From Comamonas koreensis (GTDB lineage Bacteria; Pseudomonadota; Gammaproteobacteria; Burkholderiales; Burkholderiaceae_C), in assembly GCF_021026195.1 (NCBI RefSeq), contig NZ_JAJNCT010000021.1, positions 251,712 to 315,711 on the forward strand: a stretch of 64,000 nucleotides of DNA, given 5' to 3'. The position numbers and the translations under genes were made by a program. Position 1 is the stretch's first letter, and every line of letters begins with the position of its first letter. Shown here in pieces: positions 49,001 to 57,446 of the stretch. Below the pieces are notes generated by a model. It was given only the letters and a program-made list of their open reading frames with translations. It made no database searches and was not told the origin of the DNA.

Positions 49001-49858
49001 TTGTGGATCGACGACGCACTGACAGCTGCCGAGCCCGAAACCGCGCAGCAGGACCAGTACCTGGAGCCGCAAGAGGCTGCGCCTGATGTGGCCGCAGCCG
49101 GCCAGCCGGAGCCCGGCAGCCTGCATGCCTTCCCCAAGGGGCCGGATGCCGGCAACTTTCTGCATGGCCTGCTGGAATGGTGCGCGCAAGAGGGTTTTGC
49201 CACGGTGCTCAGCAGACCAGCATCATTGGATGGCATCATCGCCTACCGCTGCCAGGTGCGTGGTTGGGCCGATTGGGCCGAGCCGCTGCAAGGCTTTGTG
49301 CGGCAATGGCTGCAGACGCCGCTGGTGTTGCAGGGCGCGCTTAGCGACACACCAACCGAGGCAGCTGCCGCGCTGCAGACGCTGGGCGATTACCAGGTCG
49401 AGATGGAGTTCTGGCTGTCGATCAACCGGGCCTCGACCGGCCAGCTCGATACGCTGGTGCAGCAGCATGTGCTGCCCGGCCAGCCCCGGCCGGCGCTGCT
49501 GGCCAACCAGCTGCACGGCATGCTCAAGGGCTATATGGACCTGGTGTTCGAGCATGGCGGCCGCTACTACGTGATGGACTACAAATCCAACTGGCTGGGT
49601 GCGGACAGTGCGGCCTACACGCCGGAGGCCATGGCCGCTGCCGTGCTGCAGCACCGCTATGACCTGCAGTATGTGCTCTACACCTATGCGCTGCACCGCT
49701 TGCTGCAGCAGCGCCTGCCCGGCTATGACTACGAGCGCGATGTGGGCGGTGTGCAGTACTGGTTTTTGCGGGGCGTGGCGGCGGAGCACCAGGGCCTCTA
49801 CCATGACAAACCCCCGCGCGCGCTGATGGATGCGCTCGATGCGCTGTTTGCGCAATGA
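46025..49858 (+). CDS. recB: Exodeoxyribonuclease V subunit beta (RecB helicase-nuclease)
   Basis: 1277 residues. Superfamily 1A 3'-5' helicase with Walker A EASAGTGKTYT (26-36), motif II region MIDEFQDTDPLQYRIF, GDPKQAIYAFRGAD, YRSTQAVV and VVTIHKSKGLEYPLVLLP. The C-terminal nuclease domain carries HGMLKGYMDLVFEHGGRYYV and the catalytic DYKSNW motif near residue 1185. Together with RecC and RecD it processes double-strand ends to load RecA. It overlaps recC by 4 bases at the start and recD by 4 bases at the end, so all three subunits are made in a coupled manner. Confidence 0.97.
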   Translation: MSAMPSDTTLPLEPLRFPLWGSRLIEASAGTGKTYTIAALYLRLVLQHGGEQAFGRPLAPPDILVVTFTDAATQELRDRIRHRLSEAAQLFALNQEDAGSEAAADPLLLALRADYPASRWPACARLLHEAANWMDEAAVSTIHSWCYRMLREHAFDSGSLFQQSLITDQSELLTQVVQDYWRRQFYDLPATSLRSLLQVVATPQALQEAINPMLSRQDADWRYEGEALAHADQVELAALLAQASEAAARHSALENAARQLWQQHRAELEQLLIALVPGLSGTTYPKKDEPGVFEAWLAAMADWSAGEPAPAKIRAFSQSGIKAKKGVTVPAHAAFAAIDAWLEAVAQDAASATPLKPLLLRHAIAHVQRALEAEKQRRAELGFDDLLQRLDAALHAPGGEALAQRIRSQFPVAMIDEFQDTDPLQYRIFERIYRIECNEPAQGLFMIGDPKQAIYAFRGADIYTYLRARAATQGRHYSLGTNYRSTQAVVQAINHCFVHAEGHPRAAFRFRQDAQHNPVPFVAVDANGRRDALFLQGEAMPAMTLWTMEAGTQAQADGIDEQGDAAASGKSARTGVAESAYRQRMAQSAASQITAWLNAARAGQAGFGPAPDALGRPLRPADIAILVRGRAEAELVRNALKERGLASVYLSDRDSVFQTAEAADMLRWLRAVNAPGHDGLLRAALATASMDWSWQDLERLNHDEQHWEQLALRSRVLQQLWQKKGVLPMLRQWLLDFDLPARWLAQPGGERRLTNVLHLAEWLQRASTEVEGAQALIRRLAEQMDSPEGEEEILRLESDADLIKVVTIHKSKGLEYPLVLLPFISSWRDFDGKSRGYAQYHDAASGGLVVELNNKHQDAVSAHNDERLSEDMRLLYVALTRAQYALWLGVAPLAKGMSRAGSLEKSAVGYLLAGGQKLPDLGLHAYLQDFASQCPQMAVEPVPEVSPQRYQPERPPAVYPARQPRRQADEHWWIASFSALTERLGYAAPSPSLWIDDALTAAEPETAQQDQYLEPQEAAPDVAAAGQPEPGSLHAFPKGPDAGNFLHGLLEWCAQEGFATVLSRPASLDGIIAYRCQVRGWADWAEPLQGFVRQWLQTPLVLQGALSDTPTEAAAALQTLGDYQVEMEFWLSINRASTGQLDTLVQQHVLPGQPRPALLANQLHGMLKGYMDLVFEHGGRYYVMDYKSNWLGADSAAYTPEAMAAAVLQHRYDLQYVLYTYALHRLLQQRLPGYDYERDVGGVQYWFLRGVAAEHQGLYHDKPPRALMDALDALFAQ

Positions 49859-52080
49859 TGATGAATGCAATGACGACAGAACCCCAGGACGGCATGGCCC
49901 AGGATGGCCTGCCCAGCCAGCGATCGACAGCCCGCACGCTGACCGTGCCCGACGGCGCCACCGCCAGCCTGCTGCACACGGTAGAGCGCTGGACCGCCCA
50001 TGGCTGGCTGCGCAGCCTGGACCAGGCGCTGGTGCTGTTTCTGCATGAGCTCGATCCCGCCGCATCGCCGCTGGTGCTGCTGGCCGCTGCGCTGGCCAGC
50101 CACCAACTGGGCCGGGGCCATGTCTGCCTGGATCTGCAGGCCACCTTGGACAACAGTCGTTTTGCGCTGTCGCTGCCGCCCGATACCGTTGCGCAGGGCA
50201 GCGGTGCCACCGAGCCCACGCCCCTGCCGCTGCCCAGCGAGCTGCTGGCGCAGGTCAACCTGCTGCAGTGGCAATCGGCCCTGCAGGCCAGTGCGCTGGT
50301 AGCGGCGCCCGGCAAGCCCAGCCAAGGCGGCACACCGCTGGTGCTGCAGGGCGATCGCCTCTATCTGCGCCGCTACTGGCAGTACGAGCAGGATGTGGCG
50401 CAGGCCATTGGCCAGCGCATCACTGCCAGCCAGCATTTGCGCCAGGGCCGCAGCGCCGCGCAGGATGCGATGCTGCGCCAGGCGCTGGACCAGCTGTTTG
50501 CACCGGCGCCGCACCAGGTTCCCGATTCGCCCGACTGGCAAAAAATGGCCTGCGCCTTGGCAGCATCGAGCGCGTTTTCGATCATCACCGGCGGCCCAGG
50601 CACCGGCAAGACCACCACCGTCGTCAAATTGCTGGCGCTGCTGCAAAGCATGGCCTTGCAGCAGGACGGCCGGCCATTGCGCATCTGCCTGGCTGCGCCC
50701 ACCGGCAAGGCGGCAGCGCGTTTGTCTGAATCCATCGTGCAGGCATTGCAACGCCTGGATGATGCGCAGATGCCGGCAGTGCCGCCAGCGCCTGGCAGTA
50801 ACGAAGCGCGCAGCCTGAAACCGCTGATCCCGTCCGACGCCCAAACCCTGCACCGCCTGCTGGGCAGCCGGCCCGACAGCCGGCACTTCCGCCATGATGC
50901 CCAGCACCCGCTGGCGCTGGATGTGCTGGTCGTCGATGAGGCCTCGATGGTCGATCTGGAGATGATGGCCGCCTTGCTGTCGGCCCTGCCGCCACAGGCC
51001 AGGCTGGTGCTGCTGGGCGACAAGGACCAGCTCGCATCGGTGGAGGCCGGCGCCGTGCTGGGAGAGCTGTGCGCACAGTCCGAGCGCGGACTGTACTGGC
51101 ATGAAACGGCGCAGTGGCTGCAGCAGGTGACGGGCCAGCAGGTGCCTGCCGAGCTGCAAGATATCGCAGGCAAGCCGCTGGACCAGGCGGTGGTGATGCT
51201 GCGGGTCAGCCACCGCTTCCATGCCGCCAGCGGCATTGGCCAGCTGGCCGGGGTCGTCAATGCTGGCCGGCGCAAGGCGATCAAGCCGCTGCTGAAGGCG
51301 GGCTACCCCGATCTGGCCGCCTATGCGGTGCCGGATCTGACGCATTCGTCGCTGGCCCAGCTGGTGCTGGATGGCGGCGGCAAGCGCTTTGTGGACAGCG
51401 CGGCCAAGCGTGAAGCGGGACCGGTGGGCTATGGCCATTACCTGCAGGTGTTGCGCGAGATGCCGGCCAACCCCAGCCCCGAGGCCTTGAACCAATGGGC
51501 GCTAGGTTTGCTGAAGGCGCATGGCGAGTTCCAGGTGCTCTGCGCGCTGCGCAGCGGCCCCTGGGGTGTGGAAGGGCTCAACGAGCGCATCGCCCAGCTG
51601 CTGGCCCACCGCGAGCTGATTGCACAAAGCAGCGGCTGGTATGCCGGCCGCCCGGTGCTGGTAACCCGCAATGACTACAGCCTCAAGCTGATGAATGGCG
51701 ATATCGGCATCACCGTGCAGATGCCAGCGAGCCAGGTGCCCGAGGCTGGTGGGGCCGGCATGGCCCAGGGCGCCCTGCGCGTGGTGTTTGCGACCAGCGA
51801 AGGCCTGCGCTGGGTGCTGCCCAGCCGCTTGCAGGCGGTGGAGACCGTTTATGCGATGACCATCCACAAATCGCAGGGCTCGGAGTTCAGCCATGCGGCT
51901 GTTGTGTTGCCGCCCAGCCTGTCGCCCATCATGACCCGCGAGCTGGTCTACACCGGCATGACCCGGGCCAAGCGCTGGCTGACCGTCGTGGCGGGCGGCA
52001 GCAGCAATTTCTCGGTGTTGGAAGAGGCGACGGAGCGCCAGGTGAGGCGGTCGAGCGGCTTGCGACAAGGCGAGCTGTAG
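49855..52080 (+). CDS. recD: Exodeoxyribonuclease V subunit alpha (RecD helicase)
   Basis: 741 residues, somewhat longer than E. coli RecD (608). Superfamily 1B 5'-3' helicase: Walker A ITGGPGTGKTTTV (about 244-256), AAPTGKAAARLSESI, Walker B LVVDEASMVDLEM, LGDKDQLASVEAGAVLGEL and the C-terminal MTIHKSQGSEFSHAAVVLP and ELVYTGMTRAKRWLTVV. The extra length lies mainly in the N-terminal domain and in the loop around 360-410 (TGQQVPAELQDIAGKPLDQA). It starts inside the recB stop. ATG 49855 gives MMMNAMTTE; a later Met could be used. The gene runs into a gap with no obvious terminator. Confidence 0.95.
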   Translation: MMMNAMTTEPQDGMAQDGLPSQRSTARTLTVPDGATASLLHTVERWTAHGWLRSLDQALVLFLHELDPAASPLVLLAAALASHQLGRGHVCLDLQATLDNSRFALSLPPDTVAQGSGATEPTPLPLPSELLAQVNLLQWQSALQASALVAAPGKPSQGGTPLVLQGDRLYLRRYWQYEQDVAQAIGQRITASQHLRQGRSAAQDAMLRQALDQLFAPAPHQVPDSPDWQKMACALAASSAFSIITGGPGTGKTTTVVKLLALLQSMALQQDGRPLRICLAAPTGKAAARLSESIVQALQRLDDAQMPAVPPAPGSNEARSLKPLIPSDAQTLHRLLGSRPDSRHFRHDAQHPLALDVLVVDEASMVDLEMMAALLSALPPQARLVLLGDKDQLASVEAGAVLGELCAQSERGLYWHETAQWLQQVTGQQVPAELQDIAGKPLDQAVVMLRVSHRFHAASGIGQLAGVVNAGRRKAIKPLLKAGYPDLAAYAVPDLTHSSLAQLVLDGGGKRFVDSAAKREAGPVGYGHYLQVLREMPANPSPEALNQWALGLLKAHGEFQVLCALRSGPWGVEGLNERIAQLLAHRELIAQSSGWYAGRPVLVTRNDYSLKLMNGDIGITVQMPASQVPEAGGAGMAQGALRVVFATSEGLRWVLPSRLQAVETVYAMTIHKSQGSEFSHAAVVLPPSLSPIMTRELVYTGMTRAKRWLTVVAGGSSNFSVLEEATERQVRRSSGLRQGEL

Positions 52081-52550
52081 CCGCAGTTGGCAGAGATGGC
52101 GGAGTTGTAGACGAAGCGGGCCCGTGCAGCAGGGCAGGGCTGTCGTTCAGCAAAGACCATCGCAGCGGTAGCGCAAGTGCGCATCGGCTGCGTGGGGGTT
52201 TCATCGAAAAAATGCGTGGCTGTGCGAAAAGATCGTTGGCTGGCCAAAACGACCCTGGGGCAGAACGGGCCCCAAGAGTCGCCCCACGATGAAACAATCA
52301 CAGTTGCGAAGGGCAGGAGGGCATGTTTGCATGCACCAAACCCCTGACAGCGGCGATGGGCGAATCTTAGCATTGAATGAGAATAATTATCAATATCAAA
52401 TTTAAATAAAACAGGGTCGAGCACTCGTTTTGTGTAAGTTTTTGTTTTTGGTTGATTTTTCTTGACCTTTCCCCTGGAAATGGGGATGCGCCGGTTGGAG
52501 AAATTTGGTAACTTCGCAAGATCGATAAAAAATATTGCGGGAGCACCACC
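52081..52550. other. Gap between recD and a small exported protein gene, with Fur box
   Basis: About 470 bases with no credible gene. Its right part (52378-52470) is strikingly AT-rich against the surrounding DNA and contains the Fur box. A minor hairpin (CGAG/CTCG before TTTTG, about 52416-52429) lies in the presumed leader. The left part (52081-52370) shows nothing I can name. Confidence 0.5.
52378..52392. promoter_or_regulatory. Near-consensus Fur box
   Basis: TGAGAATAATTATCA matches the 7-1-7 Fur motif TGATAATNATTATCA at all but one defined position. It lies 159 bases upstream of the small exported protein's ATG in an AT-rich promoter-like stretch. Fur with Fe(II) would repress transcription here when iron is sufficient (inference). 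Confidence 0.7.
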
Positions 52551-52880
52551 ATGCCTGGTTCCACTTACAGTTTCAAATCCACTACGCTTGCCATGATGGC
52601 GCTCACGGCCTCTGCCTGGGCGCAGGCCGCCTGCTACACAGTCTATGACGGCAAGAACGAGGTGATTTACCGCAGTGCGGAGCCACCGGTCGATATGTCC
52701 AAGCCATTGCACCAGACTGCTGGCGAGCTGCCTAACGGCAGCCGCGTCGTGTTTACGCCCGATAGCGCTGTCTGCGTGACCGAGGTGCATGCATTGCCCG
52801 GCGCCAAGAAGCTGACGTCCAGCAGCGCCAACATGGTGACCGACCAGCTGAGCCTGGGCAGTCTGATCACGGCACGGTGA
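52551..52880 (+). CDS. Small exported protein, unknown function
   Basis: 109 residues with a signal peptide (TTLAMMALTASAWAQA/ACY). The mature part of about 80 residues begins ACYTVYDGKNEVIYRSAEPPVDMS, a pattern I recall from small periplasmic proteins common in Burkholderiales, and contains a second Cys (AVCVTEV) that could form a disulfide with the first. No enzymatic motif is visible. GGGAG precedes the ATG by 7 bases. The Fur box upstream suggests iron-responsive expression. A clear terminator follows, so it is monocistronic. Confidence 0.78.
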   Translation: MPGSTYSFKSTTLAMMALTASAWAQAACYTVYDGKNEVIYRSAEPPVDMSKPLHQTAGELPNGSRVVFTPDSAVCVTEVHALPGAKKLTSSSANMVTDQLSLGSLITAR

Positions 52881-52897
52881 AAATGCTTTAGACGCGG

Positions 52898-52931
52898 AAA
52901 AGGGCAGCCATTGCGCTGCCCTTTGGTTTTT
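52898..52931 (+). terminator. Rho-independent terminator after the small exported protein
   Basis: AAAGGGCAGC (52899-52908) pairs with GCTGCCCTTT (52915-52924), followed by GG and T5. Confidence 0.87.
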
Positions 52932-53033
52932 ACGATCTCAAAGATATTGCAGGAGAGCTGCCCGATAGTGGCATACAGGAGTAGCGAAAAGGGCAAGATA
53001 GCGTATTCCCCCTGCGGCCTGGCTCAACTCGCA

Positions 53034-53429
53034 TTAGCTCCAGAAGGCATCCTCGGCATCCTGGTCCTCAGAGAATAGCCATACTTCCCGGATCAGTTCG
53101 TTCTCGATGCGCAGCACATCGATGCCCGACATGGCGATGGCTGCACCTGGCTTTTCAGCGCAGAAGTGCAAGGAGGCGCTGACCAGATCGCCCTGGGCCA
53201 TCAGCGGGCCGACCTTGTCGATGCGAAAGCTCCCTTGGCTGCGCTGCATGAATTGGCCCAGCAGCGCGAAGACGGCAGCCTTGCCACGGTGCAATCCAGA
53301 TAGCGCGCCCTTGCCGGGCTGGTGCCATTCAATGTCGTTACTGAAAGCGGCGCCAACGCCCTCGAGATCGCCTTTTGCGACTGCCTCAAAGTAGCGGCGT
53401 ACGACATCCATGTTCTGTGCTGTGTTCAT
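53034..53429 (-). CDS. SnoaL-like (NTF2 fold) protein
   Basis: 131 residues with the cone-shaped NTF2/SnoaL fold pattern: MDVVRRYFEAVAKGDLEGVG, FSNDIEWHQPGKGALSGLHRG and SASLHFCAEKPGAAIAMSGIDVLRIENELIREVWLF. Members are small isomerases, cyclases or binding proteins; substrate unknown. ATG 53429 has an excellent AAGGAGAG site. It is transcribed divergently from an HxlR-type regulator 118 bases away, the usual arrangement of a regulator and its target. Confidence 0.87.
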   Translation of the reverse strand: MNTAQNMDVVRRYFEAVAKGDLEGVGAAFSNDIEWHQPGKGALSGLHRGKAAVFALLGQFMQRSQGSFRIDKVGPLMAQGDLVSASLHFCAEKPGAAIAMSGIDVLRIENELIREVWLFSEDQDAEDAFWS

Positions 53430-53547
53430 CTTCTCTCCTTGTTGAATAAGACAAGCTGCCGTGGGCAGATGCATGAAAAACGATGAGATTAAAGGTAGCG
53501 ATCAATAGTTGCAATAAGACACTGAAAAGTGACATAGGAACCAAAAA

Positions 53548-53970
53548 GTGACCATCGACCCCGGCCGCCCTGCGTGGAACCCTTATCTCGCCACCTGCCC
53601 GACCAGGCAGGTGCTCGATTGCGTAGCCGACAAATGGACCGTGCTGGTGCTGGGCCTGCTGCGCGCAGGGCCGTGGCGGTTTGGGCAGTTGCGCAAGGGC
53701 ATTGAGGGCCTGTCTCAAAAGATGCTGACGCAAACGCTGCGGGCGTTGGAGCGCGATGGCATCGTGCGGCGCGAAGTCTTTGCCTGTTCGCCGCCCAAAG
53801 TGGAATACAGCCTGACTCCGCTGGGCCAGTCGCTGGCTGCAACGCTGGATGCGCTGCGCCTGTGGGCCGAGCGGCACATGGATGAGGTGATGCGCCATCG
53901 GGACAGCTACGACGAGGCGGCAGCACAGCAAGACCCGGCATTGGCAAAGCTGACCTGGGCGCCGCCGTGA
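53548..53970 (+). CDS. HxlR family transcriptional regulator
   Basis: 140 residues. Winged-helix DNA-binding domain of the HxlR/DUF24 type: [45 protein letters not shown] and the wing [21 protein letters not shown]. The Cys near the N terminus (C17) is at the position of the redox-sensing Cys in regulators such as HypR/YodB, so thiol or electrophile sensing is possible (inference). GTG start at 53548, AGGA eight to nine bases upstream. Divergent from the SnoaL-like gene; AAAAGTGAC occurs twice in the intergenic region, the second copy covering its own start. Confidence 0.88.
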   Translation: MTIDPGRPAWNPYLATCPTRQVLDCVADKWTVLVLGLLRAGPWRFGQLRKGIEGLSQKMLTQTLRALERDGIVRREVFACSPPKVEYSLTPLGQSLAATLDALRLWAERHMDEVMRHRDSYDEAAAQQDPALAKLTWAPP

Positions 53971-54043
53971 TTTTTTGCGCTCCCGCACGCCAAATTGCCA
54001 GAGGTTGGCCGCAGGCCATTGCCCAGCCTGCGAAAATACCGGG

Positions 54044-55588
54044 ATGAGCGAAGCGCAGACCCCACAGAATATCCCCGAATCCCCCGACGCCGCCGAAGCG
54101 GCCCAGTTCCCCGCAGATGCCCTGAAGATCGTGTCCATGGACATGGACGCCCAGGGCGTGGCGCGCCGTGCCGATGGCAAGGTCGTCTTTGTCGATGGTG
54201 CGCTGCCTACTGAATGGGTGAGCGCCAAGACCCGGCGCAAGAAGAACAACTGGGAGCAGGCTGACCTGCTGCAGATCCACCGCGAGTCCTCGCAGCGTGT
54301 GCGGCCCGGTTGCCCCAACTTTGGTTTGCATGCCGGTGCTTGCGGCGGCTGCAAGATGCAGCATCTGCATGTGGGCGCCCAGATTGCGACCAAGCAGCGC
54401 GTGCTGGAGGACAACCTCTGGCACCTGGGCAAGGTGGTGGCCGAGACGGTGATGCGCCCCATCGAAGGCCCCAGCTGGGGTTACCGCTTCCGCTCGCGCC
54501 TGTCGGTGCGCTATGTGGCCAAGAAGGGCAAGGTGCTGGTGGGCTTCCATGAGCGCAAGAGCCGCTACATCGCCGACATGGAAACCTGCAAGATCCTGCC
54601 GCCCCATGTCGATGCCTTGCTGATGCCGATGCGTGCGCTGATCGGCAGCCTCGATGCCCGCGAAACCTGCCCGCAGATCGAAGTGGCCTGCGGCGACCAT
54701 GTCACCGCCTTGGTGCTGCGCCATCTAGAGCCGCTGAGCGACGCCGATATGCAGCGCCTGCGCGATTTCGCCGCAGCCCATAACGTGCAATGGTGGCTGC
54801 AGCCCAAGGGGCCGGACACCGTGCACCTGATGGACGGCATCGGTGAGCAGCTGTCCTATGCGCTGCCCGATTTCGGCATCACGATGCCGTTCAAGCCCAC
54901 CGACTTCACCCAGGTCAACCCGCACATCAACCAGGTGCTGGTGACGCGCTCGCTGCGCTTGCTGGATGCGAAGAAGACCGAGCGCGTGATCGACTGGTTC
55001 TGCGGCCTGGGCAACTTCACGCTGCCCATCGGCACGATGGCCGGTGAGGTGCTGGGCATCGAGGGTTCGGAGACCCTGGTGCAGCGCTCGCACGAGAACT
55101 ATGCCGCCAACAATGCCACGCGCCCCGAAGGTAATGCATTGGCGCCTACGCGCTTTGTGGCGCGCAACCTGTTCGAGATGACGCCCGAGATGCTGATCGC
55201 CGATGGCCAGGCCGACAAGTGGCTGGTCGATCCACCACGGGAAGGCGCTTTTGCGCTGTCCAAGGCGCTGGCCGACATCCACAAGGCCCGCCACCAGGTG
55301 CCCGATACCGCGCCGCTGCCTGACAGCGCCAAGGACTGGACACCGCCCAAGCGCATCGTCTATGTCAGCTGCAACCCCGCGACCTTGGCACGCGATGCCG
55401 GCCTGCTGGTGCACCAGGCCGGCTACCGCTGTGTGGCCGCTGGCGTGGTCAACATGTTCCCGCACACCGCCCACGTCGAGAGCATGGCCGTGTTCGAATG
55501 GGATGGCCATGCACCTTCGGTGAAGACTGAGGTAGATGCGACCGAAGCCGAAGCAGAGGCTGCGGCAGAAGGCGCAGCAGCAGTCTGA
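54044..55588 (+). CDS. rlmD: 23S rRNA (uracil(1939)-C(5))-methyltransferase RlmD
   Basis: 514 residues. It methylates U1939 of 23S rRNA using S-adenosylmethionine. An N-terminal TRAM-like domain ([20 protein letters not shown]) precedes the iron-sulfur cysteines ([15 protein letters not shown] and a later Cys in METCKIL). The methyltransferase domain has [14 protein letters not shown] (SAM loop), LVDPPREGA, and the catalytic Cys in [12 protein letters not shown]. The protein is longer than E. coli RlmD because of an Ala/Glu-rich N-terminal (about 25 residues) and C-terminal tail and an insert near [20 protein letters not shown]. Start at ATG 54044; upstream frame is not homologous. Confidence 0.95.
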   Translation: MSEAQTPQNIPESPDAAEAAQFPADALKIVSMDMDAQGVARRADGKVVFVDGALPTEWVSAKTRRKKNNWEQADLLQIHRESSQRVRPGCPNFGLHAGACGGCKMQHLHVGAQIATKQRVLEDNLWHLGKVVAETVMRPIEGPSWGYRFRSRLSVRYVAKKGKVLVGFHERKSRYIADMETCKILPPHVDALLMPMRALIGSLDARETCPQIEVACGDHVTALVLRHLEPLSDADMQRLRDFAAAHNVQWWLQPKGPDTVHLMDGIGEQLSYALPDFGITMPFKPTDFTQVNPHINQVLVTRSLRLLDAKKTERVIDWFCGLGNFTLPIGTMAGEVLGIEGSETLVQRSHENYAANNATRPEGNALAPTRFVARNLFEMTPEMLIADGQADKWLVDPPREGAFALSKALADIHKARHQVPDTAPLPDSAKDWTPPKRIVYVSCNPATLARDAGLLVHQAGYRCVAAGVVNMFPHTAHVESMAVFEWDGHAPSVKTEVDATEAEAEAAAEGAAAV

Positions 55589-55716
55589 GACTGACGGAGG
55601 ATTACCCCCGTTTTAGGCACAAATGCTGTGATGCATGTGATTGATTAGCGTGCTGGAATGCCGTTAAGCTGGCAGGCTGAACAACCGGGTATCCCGAATC
55701 TTTCCAAGGAGTCACC

Positions 55717-56124
55717 ATGAAAACCAAAGCAGTGCTGGAGTTGGCCGACGTCAAGGCGGTGTTGAATGCGGCCGAGGCCGAAGCGGTCAAGAATCAATGG
55801 ATCGTGAGCATTGCAGTGGTGGATGATGGCGGCAACCTGCTGGGCATGATCCGCCGCGATGGTGCAGCCCCCGTGTCGGCCCACATCTGCGTGGCCAAGG
55901 CCCGCACCTCGGCGCTGGGTCGCCGCGAGAGCAAAGGCTTCGAAGACATGATCAATGGTGGACGCACCGCTTTCCTGAGCGCCCCGCTGATCGATGGCAT
56001 GCTCGAAGGCGGCGTGCCTATCATGAAGGATGGCGAATGCCTGGGCGCCGTGGGCGTCAGCGGTGTCAAGGCACCGGAAGATGCACAGATCGCCAAGGCG
56101 GGCATTGCAGCCCTGAGCCTGTAA
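55717..56124 (+). CDS. GlcG/HbpS family protein (DUF336)
   Basis: 135 residues, full length for the family. Motifs: LNAAEAEAVKNQWIVSIAVV, DDGGNLLGMIRRDGA, AKARTSALGRRES and GGVPIMKDGECLGAVGVSG. HbpS in Streptomyces is an extracellular heme-binding sensor partner, but cytoplasmic members like this one (no signal peptide) include GlcG and small-molecule-binding proteins of unknown role. Ribosome site AAGGAG about six bases before ATG 55717. Monocistronic with a following terminator. Confidence 0.88.
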   Translation: MKTKAVLELADVKAVLNAAEAEAVKNQWIVSIAVVDDGGNLLGMIRRDGAAPVSAHICVAKARTSALGRRESKGFEDMINGGRTAFLSAPLIDGMLEGGVPIMKDGECLGAVGVSGVKAPEDAQIAKAGIAALSL

Positions 56125-56165
56125 GGCACAAATATCCTGCGTGGGCGTCAAGCCCATCAACGACG

Positions 56166-56189
56166 AAGCGGCCACTGGCCGCTTTTTTT
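56166..56189 (+). terminator. Rho-independent terminator after the GlcG/HbpS gene
   Basis: AAGCGGCC, loop ACT, GGCCGCTT, with seven T residues (56183-56189). Confidence 0.92.
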
Positions 56190-56213
56190 CATGTCTAAAG
56201 GCTGATCCGGGCG

Positions 56214-57299
56214 TCAAACCAGTGCCGGTGTGGCCGCCTGCATAAAGTGGGTGGTCGGCTCCGCACTGCCATCGTCGAGCACCAGCACCCGCTCGGGCCA
56301 GCGCAGCGCTGCAAGCTTGAAGTCTTTCTCGGGCGGCTGGCCAGCGAGCCGGGCGGTCCAGCGGGCGCCCACGGAAAAGTCCACGCAAAATACATTGCCG
56401 CGCAGGCCGTGCCAGGCATGCGGGTTGATGTCGGCGAACAAATCCTGATCGCCCTTGCCCAGCACCGAGCGGTCGAGTTCATGGATGCGGCGCCAGTAGT
56501 GGCCCACGATGACGGGCGTGCTGTCCGCATAGGCTTCCCACCAGGCCACACGCTCGACAAAGCGCCATTTGCCGCCGGCATAGAAAGGCTCGGTGCCGCG
56601 GCGCTCCACACCGCAGCTCAGCACCTTCAGCGGGTTGTACTGGGATTTGTTCAGCTCGCTGTCGGCATGCGCGGGCATGAAGGGCGGGCAATGGGCGCCG
56701 TCTTCCAAGTGGTAGGGCCAGGCCTGGTTTTCGGCCTTCAGGCGGGCGGGAATGCCCAGGGTCTTGGCATGCAGATAGGCTTCCTGCTCCAGGCGGTCAT
56801 AGTCCTGGGCGACATGGCCGGGCCGCAGCGCGCGGGCCTGGTTGACCTTGTCGTCGATCCAGGCCGCATGGACGATGCGCAGGTCGGCGCGCTCCAGTGC
56901 CAGAGGGAGCTGTCGCAGAAACGGCAGCATTTCCTCGTCAAACGCCTGGTCGGCGCGCGCATAGGGCGCATATTTGGGGTTGTCGGCCTCGATGCGCTCG
57001 TCAAAGTACCAGCCCGATCCGTCCTTGGCATCTTCGCGCATCAGGTTGATCTCGTGGTTGCCAAGCACTGCATAGGCGTTGCCGGCTTCTACCCAGCGGC
57101 GCACCAGGGCCAGCACGCCGGGGCTGTCGGGGCCCCGGTCACAGAAATCGCCGACAAAGACCAGCTTGCGGCCTGCGGGGTGGCCGCCATCGTCGTCATA
57201 GCCCAGATGCCGAACCAGCGCCTCCAGTGCCTGGCGCTCGCCGTGCACATCGCCGATGACATCCAACGGGCCGGCGGGCAAAGCTTGTACCAGGCTCAT
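56214..57299 (-). CDS. Metallophosphoesterase (calcineurin-like)
   Basis: 361 residues. The calcineurin-type metal motifs are in order: IGDVHGERQALE, VGDFCDRGPDSPG, LGNHEINLM and VIVGHYWR. The GDxHG and GDxxDRG spacing resembles the ApaH/serine-threonine phosphatase (PPP) branch, so substrates could be phosphoproteins or dinucleoside polyphosphates, but this is not determinable. Between the GNHE and GHYW motifs there is a large insert of about 130 residues. Start: ATG 57299 preferred over GTG 57305. It lies downstream of folA on the same strand, 147 bases apart. Confidence 0.86.
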   Translation of the reverse strand: MSLVQALPAGPLDVIGDVHGERQALEALVRHLGYDDDGGHPAGRKLVFVGDFCDRGPDSPGVLALVRRWVEAGNAYAVLGNHEINLMREDAKDGSGWYFDERIEADNPKYAPYARADQAFDEEMLPFLRQLPLALERADLRIVHAAWIDDKVNQARALRPGHVAQDYDRLEQEAYLHAKTLGIPARLKAENQAWPYHLEDGAHCPPFMPAHADSELNKSQYNPLKVLSCGVERRGTEPFYAGGKWRFVERVAWWEAYADSTPVIVGHYWRRIHELDRSVLGKGDQDLFADINPHAWHGLRGNVFCVDFSVGARWTARLAGQPPEKDFKLAALRWPERVLVLDDGSAEPTTHFMQAATPALV

Positions 57300-57446
57300 C
57301 GTCACAGTATTCCGTCTTGTTGCGGCTCCAGGCGCTTGGTCCGGCGAGCCGCAGATTGCTATGGATTAAAAATCCATTTTGCATCAGTTTGCTGCGCTGT
57401 ACCAGCATGGTGCCATCGGATACGCTGGCTGTCCTACCCGGGACGT

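Noticed and set aside
45962-49189. 1075-codon open frame on the minus strand opposite recB
   Set aside because: No recognisable domain, His/Gln/Arg-rich mirror composition, and recB on the other strand is complete with all motifs.
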